A DNA stretch of 64,000 nt from Rhyzopertha dominica (lineage: Eukaryota > Arthropoda > Insecta > Coleoptera > Bostrichidae). Of the stretch, positions 27,301 through 38,742 are shown piece after piece. The DNA lies in the NCBI GenBank assembly GCA_025024175.1, contig QCXZ01000003.1:248001-312000 (forward strand), given 5' to 3'. Position numbers and translations under genes: made by a program. Positions within the stretch are counted from its first letter, which is position 1, and every line of letters begins with the position of its first letter. The notes beneath the pieces are model-generated. The model had not been told where the DNA came from, did no database searches, and saw only the letters and a list, made by a program, of their open reading frames with translations.

Positions 27301-30300
27301 TCATTGTACAAAACGAAAAATGTTTCCATGCGCTTTCAAAATTCGATGCTTTTAAAGTTTGTCGAAATTTAAAGTGCTGTCATGGTTACTGGGTTGATTT
27401 TAGCTAACATCTACTATAAGAAGGAGAAGAGAAACCGGCTTATTATGTTTTGTGCTCAATCGATAAGCGAAAATCCCATGTGTCTATGTTTTCTAATCTC
27501 AAAAAACGTTAAATAACGCTAAATTGGTGCATGATAGGTCATATATCATGTTAAAAGCAATGTGCAGAATATCATATTTTAAAAAATAAGTAGCTCCCCT
27601 GCATATTAGAGTAATGTTTGGAGGTGCACAACTAAAATCCGTGAAACTCTTTTATCTAAATTGAATATTCAAAGAGGCAAAAACCATTGAGTTTTTGGTG
27701 GAACACCCTGTACACCATAGCTGTTTTACGCTACAAAAATAAAATCATTGTAACATATTGACCTCTGAAAGAAGTCCGGCGTCTTCTCAATATACGAGTA
27801 GCACCAATATCGGGTTGTTATACTCAGAGTTCTATTCAGTTTGCAACGCAAATTCTAAACTTAACACATTTTAAAGCACTTCTAACGCACCCAGTTAAAT
27901 GTAACACTTGGAAGTATCGTGTTTAATTGGAAAAAATGTTAACGTTAAACGTTAATCTGCACAAATAAACAATCTAACAATTCTTACAGGAATCATTGCT
28001 TTTATGGACGAAGAATGCTTGAGACCCGGAGATCCCACTGACGCTACACTTTTAGCAAAAATGAATTCCCATTTATCCCATCATAAGCACTACATAAGCC
28101 ATGAAAAGGCCGATATACAATTACAGAAAGTTATGGGAAGAGATGTAAGTGCGACTAAATCACGTATTAAATAATTAGTACTTGTTCAGGTAACAATTAC
28201 TTCTGAAACTGAATCCCCATCTCTACAAGTTTTCCGACATTTTTCCCAAACATGATTGAATACTCTAATAAATTCTGATCCTACGTGTTCTAATATGCAT
28301 AAATCTACAGGAGTTTCGCTTGATCCATTATGCTGGTGCCGTCACCTACAACATCAACGGATTCATTGAGAAAAACAACGACCTGCTTTTCCGAGACCTC
28401 AGAGATGTCATGTCTAAATCCTCAAACAGCATACTACAATCTGTGTTCCTATCAAAAGAGCAAACTAGCAAGAAACGACCTGATACCGCCATAACACAGT
28501 TCAAGAATTCCCTGAACAATTTGATGGACATCCTCATGAACAAGGAACCATCATACATTAGATGCATCAAACCAAACGATACGAAGAGTCCAGGTAAGAG
28601 AATGTCGAGGTTCATTGAGAACTGCATCTTGTTATTCGTGAATACGACTGTACATATGTTGTATACCATTATCATTGAAATAGGTAGATACAGAATTTAA
28701 ATAAAACACCTACACAGGGCCATTTGCTAACACCTAATAACAAGCAGAAAGTAAACAGACTCTAAACGCGATTCAAAGCAGTTAGGACAAATGCTGAGCC
28801 TTCCTTCAATTATGGAACTAAAGTTGTAATGCATTACGAAATAGAAGAATATACAAGTTTTTCGAATTTCAAAATTTCCAAGTGCAATACTTTGAATGAT
28901 ACCTATTTTAGGAATTTTCGATGTGCAACTCGTTAAGCACCAAGTTACTTACCTGGGTTTGATGGAAAATCTCCGAGTAAGACGAGCAGGCTTTGCATAC
29001 CGACGCCTGTACGAACTTTTCTTGCAACGTTACAAATGTCTATCCAAAGAGACGTGGCCAAATTATCAAGGAGACGCAAAGGATGGTGTTCAAGTATTGG
29101 TGTGTGCGCTCGGCTACGAAAAGGATGAATACAGGATGGGAAAGTAAGTTATGGCTTGATCCTTAAGTTCATACGGTCTTTATTTAAAGTTAAAATAACG
29201 ATCGGCACGAACACCCAATATATACTCATATAAAATGTATTCTTAAGAATCCTTTACTTCACACTTAAATTATTTAATTTATTTATTTATTTACATCTAA
29301 ATTATATTGAATATTCTGAAAAATAAATGTATAAGAAGAACTAAATGTTTTAAATATGATCATATAAAACTCATTCAATCATTCATGTTATGTCAAGATT
29401 ACTGTGTCACTAAATCATTCTTTATGCCAATTAAGGACCAAAATCTTCATACGCCTGCCAAAAACCCTGTTCCAAACTGAAGACGCTTTCCAAGCCAAGA
29501 AGAATGACATCGCCGCTATAATTCAAGCTAAGTGGAAAGGCTATGTACAAAGAAGGAGATATTTACAGATGAAGGCATCTGCTATAGTGATACAGAAATA
29601 CTGCAGAAGGCACTTGGCACAACGTCAAGCAAAACGAAGAAGAGAAGCTGCGAATACCATTAGAAGGTAAGATATTTTTTATGAAAATCGAAATTAGTAC
29701 TTTACAGTGCGCACATGGGAATCCCAGGGCAGTCAAGCTACACAGTTCTTGTATCAAAAATGATTAAAATTTGTTTAAAACTGAACATGCATCGCGGCGG
29801 TTAATACAGCAGTACGTAAAAATTGACTGGATTATTTTTTGATTTAACTTTGATAAATCCATTATTTTTTACTGCCCTGGTTGGCAGATTATATTCAACA
29901 GTTTTAATGGGGTTGAAAACATTTTTTACGAATTTTTTGAGTCATTAATAATTATTAGGTAGGTTAAATGTAGTTGGTACTTCAAGATTTGTTACAACTA
30001 ATAGCAACACATCTTTTCTTTTGATGGCACACTATTATTGTGATCGTCACACTGGCATTATATTCCAAACGTACAGACATTAATTTCAAAATGATATAGA
30101 CATGATTTCTTAAGAAATTTCGCCATGAACTGTTTACAAATTTCTTTTTTTTCTTTTAAACTGTAATTTTGGGGATCGCAACAAATCACAGTATCCCTTG
30201 CACCGTTTTTCAGATTCATAAATGGATTTATAACACGCAACGGACCCGTTACTGATGAGAACAAAGCATTCGTTGAACTAGCAAAGGCGGAGTGGCTGTC

Positions 30301-32659
30301 AAGGTTAGCCAAGAGTCTTCCACCTAACTTACTGAAGAGGACCTGGCCTCCTTGTCCACATGTTTGCAAAGAAGCTTCGGCGTTGCTAGAAAAATACTAC
30401 GCAGCACACCTTTCACGCGTCTATCGCTTAAAACTAACTCCGGAGCGTAGAGCACAATTTGAACTTAAAGTCCTGGCAGAAAAACTCTTCAAAGACAAGA
30501 AGAAGAGTTACACAGCAAGCATACCAGAGTGGTTCGTTTCCGACCGAGTTAGTGAGGCATTTTTGGCTTTGAAACAGTCATTTGTGACTGGTCTTCCAGC
30601 TGGAGAACGTGAAATTGTAAGTCAGTGTGCATAATTAAACAAAGAGCTAATTCTTACAAATTACATTTCAGTATTCGACTGAGGTATTGAAATACGACAG
30701 ACATGGGTACAAGCCCCGCCAAAGGCTGGTAGTCATAACAAACACATCGTTTTATGTGTTGGAAGCCAATAAAGTCTTGAAACAAAAGCATTGCTTGCCT
30801 TTAATAAAACTAAAATTCGTTGTNACTCAGTCAAAGGACAAATTCCTGATGGNTCGCATCCCTGAAGATTTGCTGAAGAAAGACAAAGGAGACTTAATAT
30901 TGGAAATTCCACATTTAATTGAAGCGCTTACTAAAATCGTAGATATCACCAAGAACCCACAGATGCTAACAATTCTTGACACAAATACGTAAGTTTAAAC
31001 AAGATATTTTAACAGATGGTCTAAGCCAGTGATTCTCATTTTTTTCCTCTGTTATACCCTTCAGCGACACTTTTAATTATTGAGTACCCCCTCTCTTTAT
31101 TACCCCAATTAGTATTGGAGAACCCCTCTTTTTAAAGACCCGCTTGCGTATTCGCGCATAAGGCGGGCGACAGATTTACTTATTAAATGACAAGAACAAC
31201 AAAACTAGTATAAACACTCAAAAAATGGTCCCCGGCTAAACAGAAACAGAAAAGACAGATTGACTGAATTCTTAACACCCTACCCCGCCGTTTTGTTAAA
31301 TAGAATTTAACAAAATTTTGCTAAATAAAGAAAAAGCAACTAATTATTATAAGTAATGATTATACAAGCAAATTAAGAATAGTTTGAATGTAAGAGAATG
31401 TCAAATTAGTAAATAAATTGTAGCTTCTGGTAAACGGTATAATTTATTCAAGGGAAGAATATACAAGCCTTGAGCTGTTTGCACCTCAGCCACACAAGCA
31501 ATTTAGTCTCGGGCTAGGAAAAGACGCGTTATTCCCCCGCTCTATTAGTACTAGAGCCCCTTCCTTGACAGATGCAGTCCAAAAATCTCTGTGTAATCGC
31601 ACTAAAAGCTGATAGCGATTTAAGCGGCTAATTTTTAAGTGCGAAAGAATCTATCTTAGCAGACCATAATTTCTAAATTAGTGTTTTTGAAACCAAAGTT
31701 ACAGGTGCTAAGAAACCTAAGGGATCATAGATGCGTGCAAGTTCATGAAAGGGCTTTGCTATTACAGAAAAATGTAGAAAAGTTACATAACTAAATATCC
31801 ACTTCGAGTGAATGAATCAGTTTACAATATTTAAATATCTTGTTGCTTTTTCACTAAGTTTCTTGTCAGTATTTATCGAAACTGTTTTTTTTTTAATTTC
31901 TCCGCCATTATGAATAGTGTTTGCATACTTGTAGCTGATCTGCAGTTCACCTCCAAGGGTAAGCATACCATGGATTAGGAAACTGTGATATAGCAATATA
32001 CAGTGCATCCCAAAAGTAACATATAAATTCCACAACTTTTGAAAATTTCTAGAAATACCTAAACCATGTCAGATCTTACCATTACTTTACATTTCCATGT
32101 CATATATCTGAGAGAGATAATATATCAGCATTTTTTTAATGAGCCCTGGCAGCCACATAGGTATTTTATAAGACTTATAATTTATTTAGAAAGAACTGAC
32201 ATTACCTACAGATTTTATGAAATTATGTTCTTTAAAATTATACATGGAAATTTGCAATTGTGACTAATACCCTTGTGTATTTATGTACACAAGGCTAATA
32301 CTTACTATAAATTTGAAGTATTTGTAATATTTTGTCGATAATTATGTTGAGTGTTACAATAATTTTTGTATATTTCGATTCTTGACTTGTATGAAATGTA
32401 GGTAATTAGCTGTGGTACAAAACTAAAATTTTGTTTATTAATTAATGTAAAACTGTTATATACATTGCATAAATATGATTTTTTTTTTCAGAGTTGAGCA
32501 CAACATGAAGCAAGGCAAGCACGGCACAATTGATCTAGTGGTGGGAAACACAGAACGTATACATAAAGATAAAAGTGGACATTTACTAATTGTATGTTGA
32601 AAATTCTTTTACTTGTACAGCCATAATGAATATATGTGTTTTAGGTTGCATCACCATGA
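21348..32659 (+). CDS. Myo61F: Unconventional class I myosin, Myo61F/Myosin-1C type
   Basis: Actin-based motor that links the cortex and membranes to actin; in Drosophila Myosin 1C (Myo61F) and Myosin 1D act oppositely in left-right chirality. Exons: 21348-21421, 23023-23167, 23299-23414, 24048-24118, 24171-24379, 24672-24854, 26477-26683, 26738-26997, 27052-27221, 27990-28144, 28311-28593, 28912-29143, 29436-29666, 30214-30616, 30672-30988, 32492-32591, 32645-32659. All phases close, giving 3171 coding bases and 1056 residues. P-loop GESGSGKT is at 136-143, switch I NSSRFGK at 190-196, switch II DIYGFE at 411-416, the signature [17 protein letters not shown] follows, three IQ motifs lie at about 728-742, 749-765 and 773-787, and a basic TH1 tail runs to the end VASP. 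The internal ATG at 23042 ([10 protein letters not shown]) matches the usual family start and would give 1025 residues. Two bases are unread (30824, 30853). Confidence 0.93.
21763..22167 (+). mobile_element. Degenerate mariner-like element in myosin intron 1
   Basis: The plus strand reads, with several stops and one frameshift, [13 protein letters not shown], then GARSHYRDD and finally SSDLTP*DFFL, which are the catalytic-domain blocks of a mariner/Tc3-like transposase in the right order. The left border is near GGTGTCTCAAAAAG (21767-21780) and the right near ACACCCTCTATG (22156-22167); these look like decayed terminal repeats. At about 400 bases the copy is internally deleted and dead. Confidence 0.55.
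22168..23022. other. Remainder of myosin intron 1
   Basis: No coding signal seen. It ends in a polypyrimidine-rich acceptor (GTTTCTTTGCAG) before the exon at 23023. Confidence 0.5.
24855..26476. other. Myosin intron 6
   Basis: A 1.6-kb intron bounded by GGC|GTAAGT and TTCTAG|AAC. Apart from the fold-back element at 25066-25327 it holds no recognisable coding sequence; the open frames at 25424-25791 have no known domain. Confidence 0.5.
25066..25327. mobile_element. Fold-back (MITE-like) element in myosin intron 6
   Basis: Almost the whole 262 bases fold on themselves. The outer arms ACTGTTTAAATGAC (25066-25079) and GTCATTTAAACAGT (25314-25327) are exact complements. Moving inward, AAATAACAAATGTTTCT pairs with AGAAACATTTGTTATTT, ACGGCGCGC plus TTTTCTGTAAT pairs with the block around 25234-25254, and TAAGTGTTCGATGA pairs imperfectly with TCATCGAATTCTTA. 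No protein is encoded and no clear target duplication is visible. It fits a non-autonomous fold-back transposon; a long-hairpin RNA source is an alternative. Confidence 0.7.
27222..27989. other. Myosin intron 9 with a transposon-end motif
   Basis: No coding signal. GAACACCCTGTACA at 27701-27714 resembles the recurring transposon end seen elsewhere in the window, so the preceding 150-200 bases may be a decayed small element. Confidence 0.35.
30989..32491. other. Myosin intron 15, probable transposon debris
   Basis: CAGTGATTCTCATTT near 31027 resembles the CAGTGGTTCTCA terminus of many hAT-type elements, and the following 130 bases are C-rich blocks unlike the rest of the intron. I could not find a matching right end. 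The remainder is AT-rich with no gene. Confidence 0.3.
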
Positions 32660-32971
32660 TTGGTCAAATTAACAACTATACAAGAAACACCTTCAGTGAC
32701 AATCGAAGACTGTATTTCCAATAACACGTCGTTTCCCACCATTGTACATCTATGTATTTTTAAGTTGCAATGAAAAACTTGTATTTTTGGTATTGCACTA
32801 GTTTTGTTAGAGGGTGTAATGCATTGCAAACACCAGCCCTTAAGTGCCATTAATAACTTCCTTTTCTTTATTGACAGACGCCAGTGAACATGTATCCATA
32901 TCACAAAGCTTTTAATATTGTTCATATTATTGTTTTAAATATTGTACTTATTTATTTTAAAATGGAGACAC

Positions 32972-32977
32972 AATAAA
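32972..32977 (+). terminator. Myosin poly(A) signal
   Basis: AATAAA about 310 bases after the TGA at 32657-32659. It is the last good signal before the opposing gene's 3' end, which lies only about 15 bases further on. Confidence 0.55.
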
Positions 32978-32991
32978 CTGATTCAAATGAA

Positions 32992-32997
32992 TTTATT
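32992..32997 (-). terminator. UPF0390 gene poly(A) signal
   Basis: TTTATT on the plus strand is AATAAA on the minus strand, about 40 bases beyond the stop codon at 33038-33040. An overlapping second copy sits next to it. Confidence 0.5.
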
Positions 32998-33037
32998 TAT
33001 TACCTATGTACAAAAACAAAAAATAAAACAGTTAATA

Positions 33038-33770
33038 TCAAGAAGACGTTGATGCTGAATTGTATGACGCTACTGCTTCCTGGATTTTTGACAGTTTGGT
33101 TTTACCATCTGTAGCTCTAGCTCTCATTTCATCTTCGACAGCTTTATTAACAGTTTTTGTAATAATCTGCTTCAGTTTATGAGCCTCTTCGAACCGCTTT
33201 TTCTTTGGTTTAATTGGGCAATCTGCAGATGTAATAAAAGTATGAATATGATATACAAAACGTGATTTCTGTTTTATAGTAACATGAAATAAAATATAGG
33301 TAATTAAAATCATTTTTGTGATAAATCACAAGACAATCATATTTTTCATAAGCTATTGCTCTGTTCATGTTTACAAGCAGAATGCACAGGTCAATAAAAT
33401 TGCCAACAACTTTACTTTAGCAGCTAACTAGTNCGTTAAGAGTTACAAAATACGCTTTGGCTAAGCATGGTTAACCAGACCCAGACAGCCTGGGTAATCC
33501 ACTGTGGAAGGCTTAAAAAGAGTCATTTCTATGACAACTCGACAAATACTTGTTAACCGTGGGTCTCTGCTGTGGGTTAACCAGAAGCCCAGGGAGTGTC
33601 TTTAACTAAATATGTGCAACTGGACCTTTGTGCAATATCAAGCACAGGGATGACTTCGAGGGTGACAAATACCTACTTGCTCTTTTAGAAACTGCACTTC
33701 CTTTACTTTGTTTGTTCTTTTTTGCTCCCTCTGGTAACTTGGCTTTAACTTTCAACTTTCCTTGTGCCAT
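33038..33770 (-). CDS. UPF0390 family protein (C19orf53-like)
   Basis: Small, very basic protein of the UPF0390 family, typified by human C19orf53; the molecular role is not established, though the composition suggests nucleolar or nucleic-acid contact. Exons on the minus strand are 33770-33677 and 33222-33038, joined by a phase-1 intron (donor GTAGGT, acceptor CTGCAG), giving 279 coding bases and 92 residues. The start MAQGKLKVKAKL matches the family N-terminus MAQG. The second exon carries PIKPKKKRFEEAHKLKQ and ends SASTSS. In-frame ATGs lie further upstream (to 33875) and would add 35 mostly hydrophobic residues, but the family start argues for 33770. One unread base is in the intron (33433). 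Confidence 0.85.
33469..33594. repeat. Repeated GTTAACC-containing motif in the UPF0390 intron
   Basis: GGTTAACCAGACCCAG at 33469 and GGTTAACCAGAAGCCCAGGG near 33575 are direct near-copies, and GTTAACCGTGGGTCT between them is a related inverted form. The stretch looks like a piece of a dispersed repeat. Function unknown. Confidence 0.4.
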
Positions 33771-34227
33771 TTTTAAGCTCCAAAAATTGTACTTATGACC
33801 TAACCTAAAAGCTTCTCCAAATCCAAATGCTATGAAGTTAAAACAGAAACCTGTATAAGCTAGCATGGTTGCCAATTTTATTACGGCGTACCAAAAATGA
33901 TATCTGGTTTTAAAAATTGTATTCTGGATTAAATTTGAGTTCTATACAGATACTAATGATGGAATGTTTATAATCATGTTCTATTTTTTTTATTTCCAAA
34001 AGTTTACAGTCCAGAAATTAGATTAATAGCTGAAACTGGCAACTGAGTGTTACAATCGAATATGACACTACTGGCGCCACCTGCTATATAAGTATGTATT
34101 ATTAAGTAGCCGCTTTACCACATTTTGGGATATTTAAGGTTAAGTGTTCTTGTCTAAATTTCGGTGATTGCAATTATTGTATGAATACAAACTTAAGTGA
34201 AGAAGATTATACTACAAGTGTGTAAAC

Positions 34228-35628
34228 ATGGCTTTACGTGTCCAATTCGAAAACAATAACGAAATTGGTGTATTTTCCAAGCTAACAAATGGTTACTGCT
34301 TGGTCGGCATTGGTGGTTCTGAAAACTTCTACAGGTAAATCGATTTAATTCGCCACTTTCAATGAATACATTTTGGCTTTTATTACAGTACATTTGAAAA
34401 CGAGTTGGCAGACGTCATTCCAGTTGTTCATGTATCACTGGCAGGTTGTCGTATAATAGGGAGAATGTGCGTCGGAAACAAACATGGCCTGCTGGTACCT
34501 AATTCAACCACAGATACTGAACTACAGCACATAAGGAACGCTCTACCGGATTCAATTAAAGTACAGCGAATCGAGGAGAGGCTGTCTGCATTAGGAAACG
34601 TCATTACGTGCAACGACTATGTTGCGTTGGTTCACCCTGATCTAGATAGAGTACGTAAAAATGCTTGTTTGAATACTAAAGTGCATTTACATGAAAACAA
34701 ATGTTTTGTGTTTTCAAGCTTGTTTAGTCTAGATTGCGATTATTGTGCAACATGAGATTTAATTTCTGGGAAGGATATAATGTTGCACCATAACGTATCT
34801 TACCAGAGATGCTATCACATATTATTGTTATTTAGTCTTAAATGAAAATGGTGCTTCTACAGTTCTGTTTGATTGTTGTCTTTACAGGAAAGTGAAGAAA
34901 TTATCGCTGATACTTTAAAAGTTGAAGTATTCCGTCAAACAGTTGCAAGCAATGTTTTAGTGGGCTCATATTGTGTCTTAAGTAATCAAGGAGGACTTGT
35001 GCATCCAAATACTAGTATAACAGACCAAGAAGAACTTTCATCCTTGTTACAAGTTCCACTCGTGGTAGGTATTGAATAAAAACTTCATACAGTACTCAAA
35101 GGAATTAACACACCACCAAAAAATATCCAAAGCTTTGTTGATTTGATTCATAGGTTCAATTTTCTACATAAGTCCATAAGTTTTGTAACACCCTGTAGAG
35201 TTTGACAGTGGTCATGTGGCTTTAACTTTTCTTAACTTGTTTTTGTTGCATTATAATTTTCAAAGTAGCATGCCATAGAAAAAAATTATTTTTTTCACAT
35301 TGCGTTTTTTGTGTAGGTACTGTATTTTGTGACAAAAATATGAGTAACAGTTGGAAAAAAATTTTGTCATATGTTGTAGGCTGGTACTGTAAACAGAGGC
35401 AGCGAAGTAGTTGGAGCAGGATTAGTAGTGAATGACTGGTGTGCCTTTGTCGGTATGGATACTACCTCTACCGAAATTACTGTGATTGAATCAGTTTTTC
35501 ACTTGAATGATTCAACTGTATCAGCTGTTGGTTCTAGTATGAGAGCAACTTTGATAGAGAGGTAAATTAAGAGGTAAACTAGTGTCGAGCAAGGACTAAT
35601 ATGCACATTTTGTTTCAGCATGTCATAA
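34228..35628 (+). CDS. eIF6: Eukaryotic translation initiation factor 6
   Basis: Anti-association factor that binds the 60S ribosomal subunit, is needed for its maturation in the nucleolus, and blocks premature 40S joining until released by SBDS and EFL1. Exons: 34228-34334, 34389-34650, 34888-35064, 35380-35561, 35619-35628. They sum to 738 bases and 245 residues, the same length as the human protein. Hallmark blocks are [107 protein letters not shown] and [16 protein letters not shown]. The last exon adds only SMS and the stop; reading into the last intron would end the protein at IER instead. Confidence 0.96.
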
Positions 35629-35771
35629 AAGAAGAGAAAGTATTTTTAATTTTGCACAATTGATTGTCAAGACGTTTCCACATCCAAGCAGTTCATGTTA
35701 AAACATGTTTCTATTTTTACTAAGCTGTTGAATACAATAATGATTCTGTAAATAAGAACAAATATGAATTA

Positions 35772-35777
35772 AATAAA
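35772..35777 (+). terminator. eIF6 poly(A) signal
   Basis: AATAAA about 145 bases after the eIF6 stop codon, in AT-rich 3' sequence. Confidence 0.5.
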
Positions 35778-35779
35778 AA

Positions 35780-38740
35780 CTATCATATCTTATGATGTAG
35801 TTTTGGAGATCTACTACTGATACCTAACTGAAATCAGTGTTGAATTTCATGTTAAATCGTATTCAAAAGAAAAAAAAATATGGTTACATATTAATTAAAT
35901 AGCTTGAAAAGTAATTGATTTTATTGCTTTTTTTTAATTCTACCACTAAGCATGACACTCATTTTGTGAATGAAACTGACATCTAAATAATAAAAGTTTC
36001 TATTTATTCTATTAGGTTTCGTTCAAATTTGCCTCCTTTACTTTCACAAATTAAGTAAATGATTACCATTTTGTACAGGTCATACATAATAATTATATTT
36101 CCTTATAGATTTTATACTATCAATTGTCGTGTGAAAAGTACATTAATCATTCATAACAATCTTTACAGGAGAATATTTAAAATGCTGGCTGTCAGTAAAT
36201 TATATAATTTTGATTATTATTATTATTATGCATATTCTGCAAGGGTTTTATAAATGTTTCATGCATCCAGATTAGTGACAGAGTTATTTTTACCTGTATG
36301 ATATGTAATGATTACAGATAGCTCCAAATCAAAAATAGCCCTCTTTAGAAGGAGGATGATAGAGGTTTCAAGTGTCACCAGTAGCCGGTAGGTGGCGGCA
36401 ACTTACAAATAAAACTAAAGTCGCTAGATAAAGTACCGCACTTGTCCGCCATTTCAATTCAAAATATGGATGATGAATTGCGGTACTTTATCTATCTAGT
36501 GACTTTAAATAAAACATTTTTTGCTTTTTTATTATGTTACTCAGAGTGAAACACATAATAATGATCATACAATAGGAGCATGTGACACAGGAATATGTAG
36601 TATAAACTTTTCAATATGCTCTGGACAGTTACAATACGGATAAAGCTAAGGTGCTCAACTTTTTAACTGTTTCACAATTTTTATTTACGTTTTAAGTCTT
36701 TTTGAGCTTATGGTTTGAGTTTTGCCAAATTCATTGTTTAACTTTAACATAAACTGAATGGATGGTATTTGTAGTTTGATAACTTGAAACGAAAAAAAAA
36801 CCTACGTGTGGCGCATGCAGCATGCTCCTTTACGTGCGGCTGGCCCTGGATGTATTGGGGGCAAACGGGGGTACCTGTCCTGCCCAGCAATTTAAGGGGG
36901 CGCCAAATTCATGCATTGAAAAACCTTTTTATTAAGTTATTGCTTGTTATCTGTATTTTATGAGTGTTTTTTGTATTTGTACTTTCTGCTACTGTTGAGA
37001 GCAATAAAATGTGGTATTTATATATTGGTCTTTTTTAAAACGAACAAAAACCGAGCTCTGTCCATCTTTATGGCTATGAACGTCTCGATGAAATAGGATC
37101 TAACGAAATACGGCGTGATAACATACCTGTATGTCTATAGGCTTGTAACGAAGGATTATTTTGCCGGGCTACTGGACTTTCTACATACTGCTTATTTAAC
37201 TCATTTTTAATGCATAAGGTTACGGCTTCTAAAGTTTTTAATGCAGTGAGGGAGTTTCATGAAATTGAAATGCTAAACACGGTACAAAGTTTCTTACTCG
37301 TATAACAACCTTTGAAAGTTTATTTGTGGAAATTTTAGGGTTCTTGTGTATCAAGGATTTTTTTCCCATACATGAACTGCTACATTATTTCAGAATTCTA
37401 TGGTAGATATCGTCTAAAATTACATACAACAGTAAAAGTTGAAATTGCGCTTTATTAGCTAATAATTGTAGGTTCATTAAATAAAGTGGGACAACTATGC
37501 AAGTAATTATTGCTAATGCAATTGTTTACTTAAACAAATGAGGCATACTGTACATTGTGTACAATATACTTATAAACGTAATACACGGCAAGCTCCGCAT
37601 TTTGATAAAATGCAACGGAATTTATCTGCCTTCCTTGGATGAAGACAACCAGGCAATGGTTATTCAGTTCTGAATGGTATCGCACCTTGCAACTGGTACC
37701 TATCTTTTTATTAATTTTGAATTACCGAATTCAAATATTGTAGTTAGCTAAATAAAACTTTTAAAAACGAGATTCGCGTGTTTCGAATCTTAACTGGCGC
37801 TGCGAACAGGATATCTTGACTGGATTGAAGATAGCGTTTACGTACTCCGAATAACTCGTGTAGGAGATTATTTCTTGCTTGTTCATTTCCACATTGTCGA
37901 CAACCATACTGTGACAAAAGAAACAAAAATTCCTCCATAACTCAGATGGAGTTGAAGATTCCAAAAAAAGGTAAAAATGGAAGTTTCATCAAATCAACTC
38001 ATTCGTATTCTAAAACTTTTTCGAATTATACAAAGTGCAATGTTTCGCCAGTAAGTAATTACAGGTTTGTACTTACACACATTCGTCATTTTAAGATATA
38101 GATATTACATTATAATTTATTTTTACTGTTCATAAAGTAAATATTGCGCATTTGATATGATTTTTATAGTTTGAATATGTAGGAATACATATCTCTAGAA
38201 TGAAACGGGCGTCATTTTTTATGGGGGTTTAGTGTGGGGCCGTAATAAAGTGCTTAAACGATGAAAAGCATACACGCAAAATATTTCTGGTTTTTAGTCT
38301 CATACAGGTAACCTCACCTTGAAGTTATTTACATTAAAGAAACACCCAATATATAACGCATATAAGAATATAGTTCAGAAGACCAGGAGGGATGTGTGAA
38401 ACGCAATTAGAAAAACTTCCTTGGCCCTAATTCGAGCACCTTTAAGCATTGGAAGCTAACTAACCGCACTGTCCGCGTGAACACGTTTCCTGAATAAAGC
38501 CTAATTTAGCCCGGCGACATTATTATTTTAATTAACAAAAGCCCGTTATCTTTCTAATTTAAAATCAAGCCACTTGTTACGGGCAGACCGCCGAAAGATC
38601 GATACCATCGGGCATGAGCAGTCCATCGCTTCCAAACATATGTTTGCAGAAAATGATATCAACACACCAGCGAGTACGCGGTTTAACATCACTTTGATAC
38701 GTTCCGTGCGATTAACAAGCATAAAGAGCAAAGTGGTTGA
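35780..38740. other. Intergenic region between eIF6 and FAM234
   Basis: No gene found. It contains the hairpin at 36416-36507 and a GC-rich patch at about 36800-36900 (GGCCCTGGATGTATTGGGGG and nearby G runs) that looks like the end of an unclassified DNA transposon. The minus-strand open frames at 37744-37964 have no recognisable domain. Confidence 0.4.
36416..36507. repeat. 25-29 bp inverted repeat (hairpin) between eIF6 and FAM234
   Basis: TAAAGTCGCTAGATAAAGTA (then CCGCA) at 36416-36440 pairs with the inverted copy at 36479-36507, differing by one substitution and a four-base duplication in the right arm. The loop is 38 bases. The structure could be a tiny non-autonomous transposon or a hairpin RNA source. 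Confidence 0.6.
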
Positions 38741-38742
38741 AA

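Noticed and set aside
28346..28675. 109-codon minus-strand frame
   Set aside because: Shadow of myosin exon 11, whose plus-strand product is clearly myosin motor sequence.
32641..32925. 94-codon minus-strand frame after the myosin stop
   Set aside because: It lies in the myosin last exon and 3' untranslated region with no recognisable domain; a chance frame.
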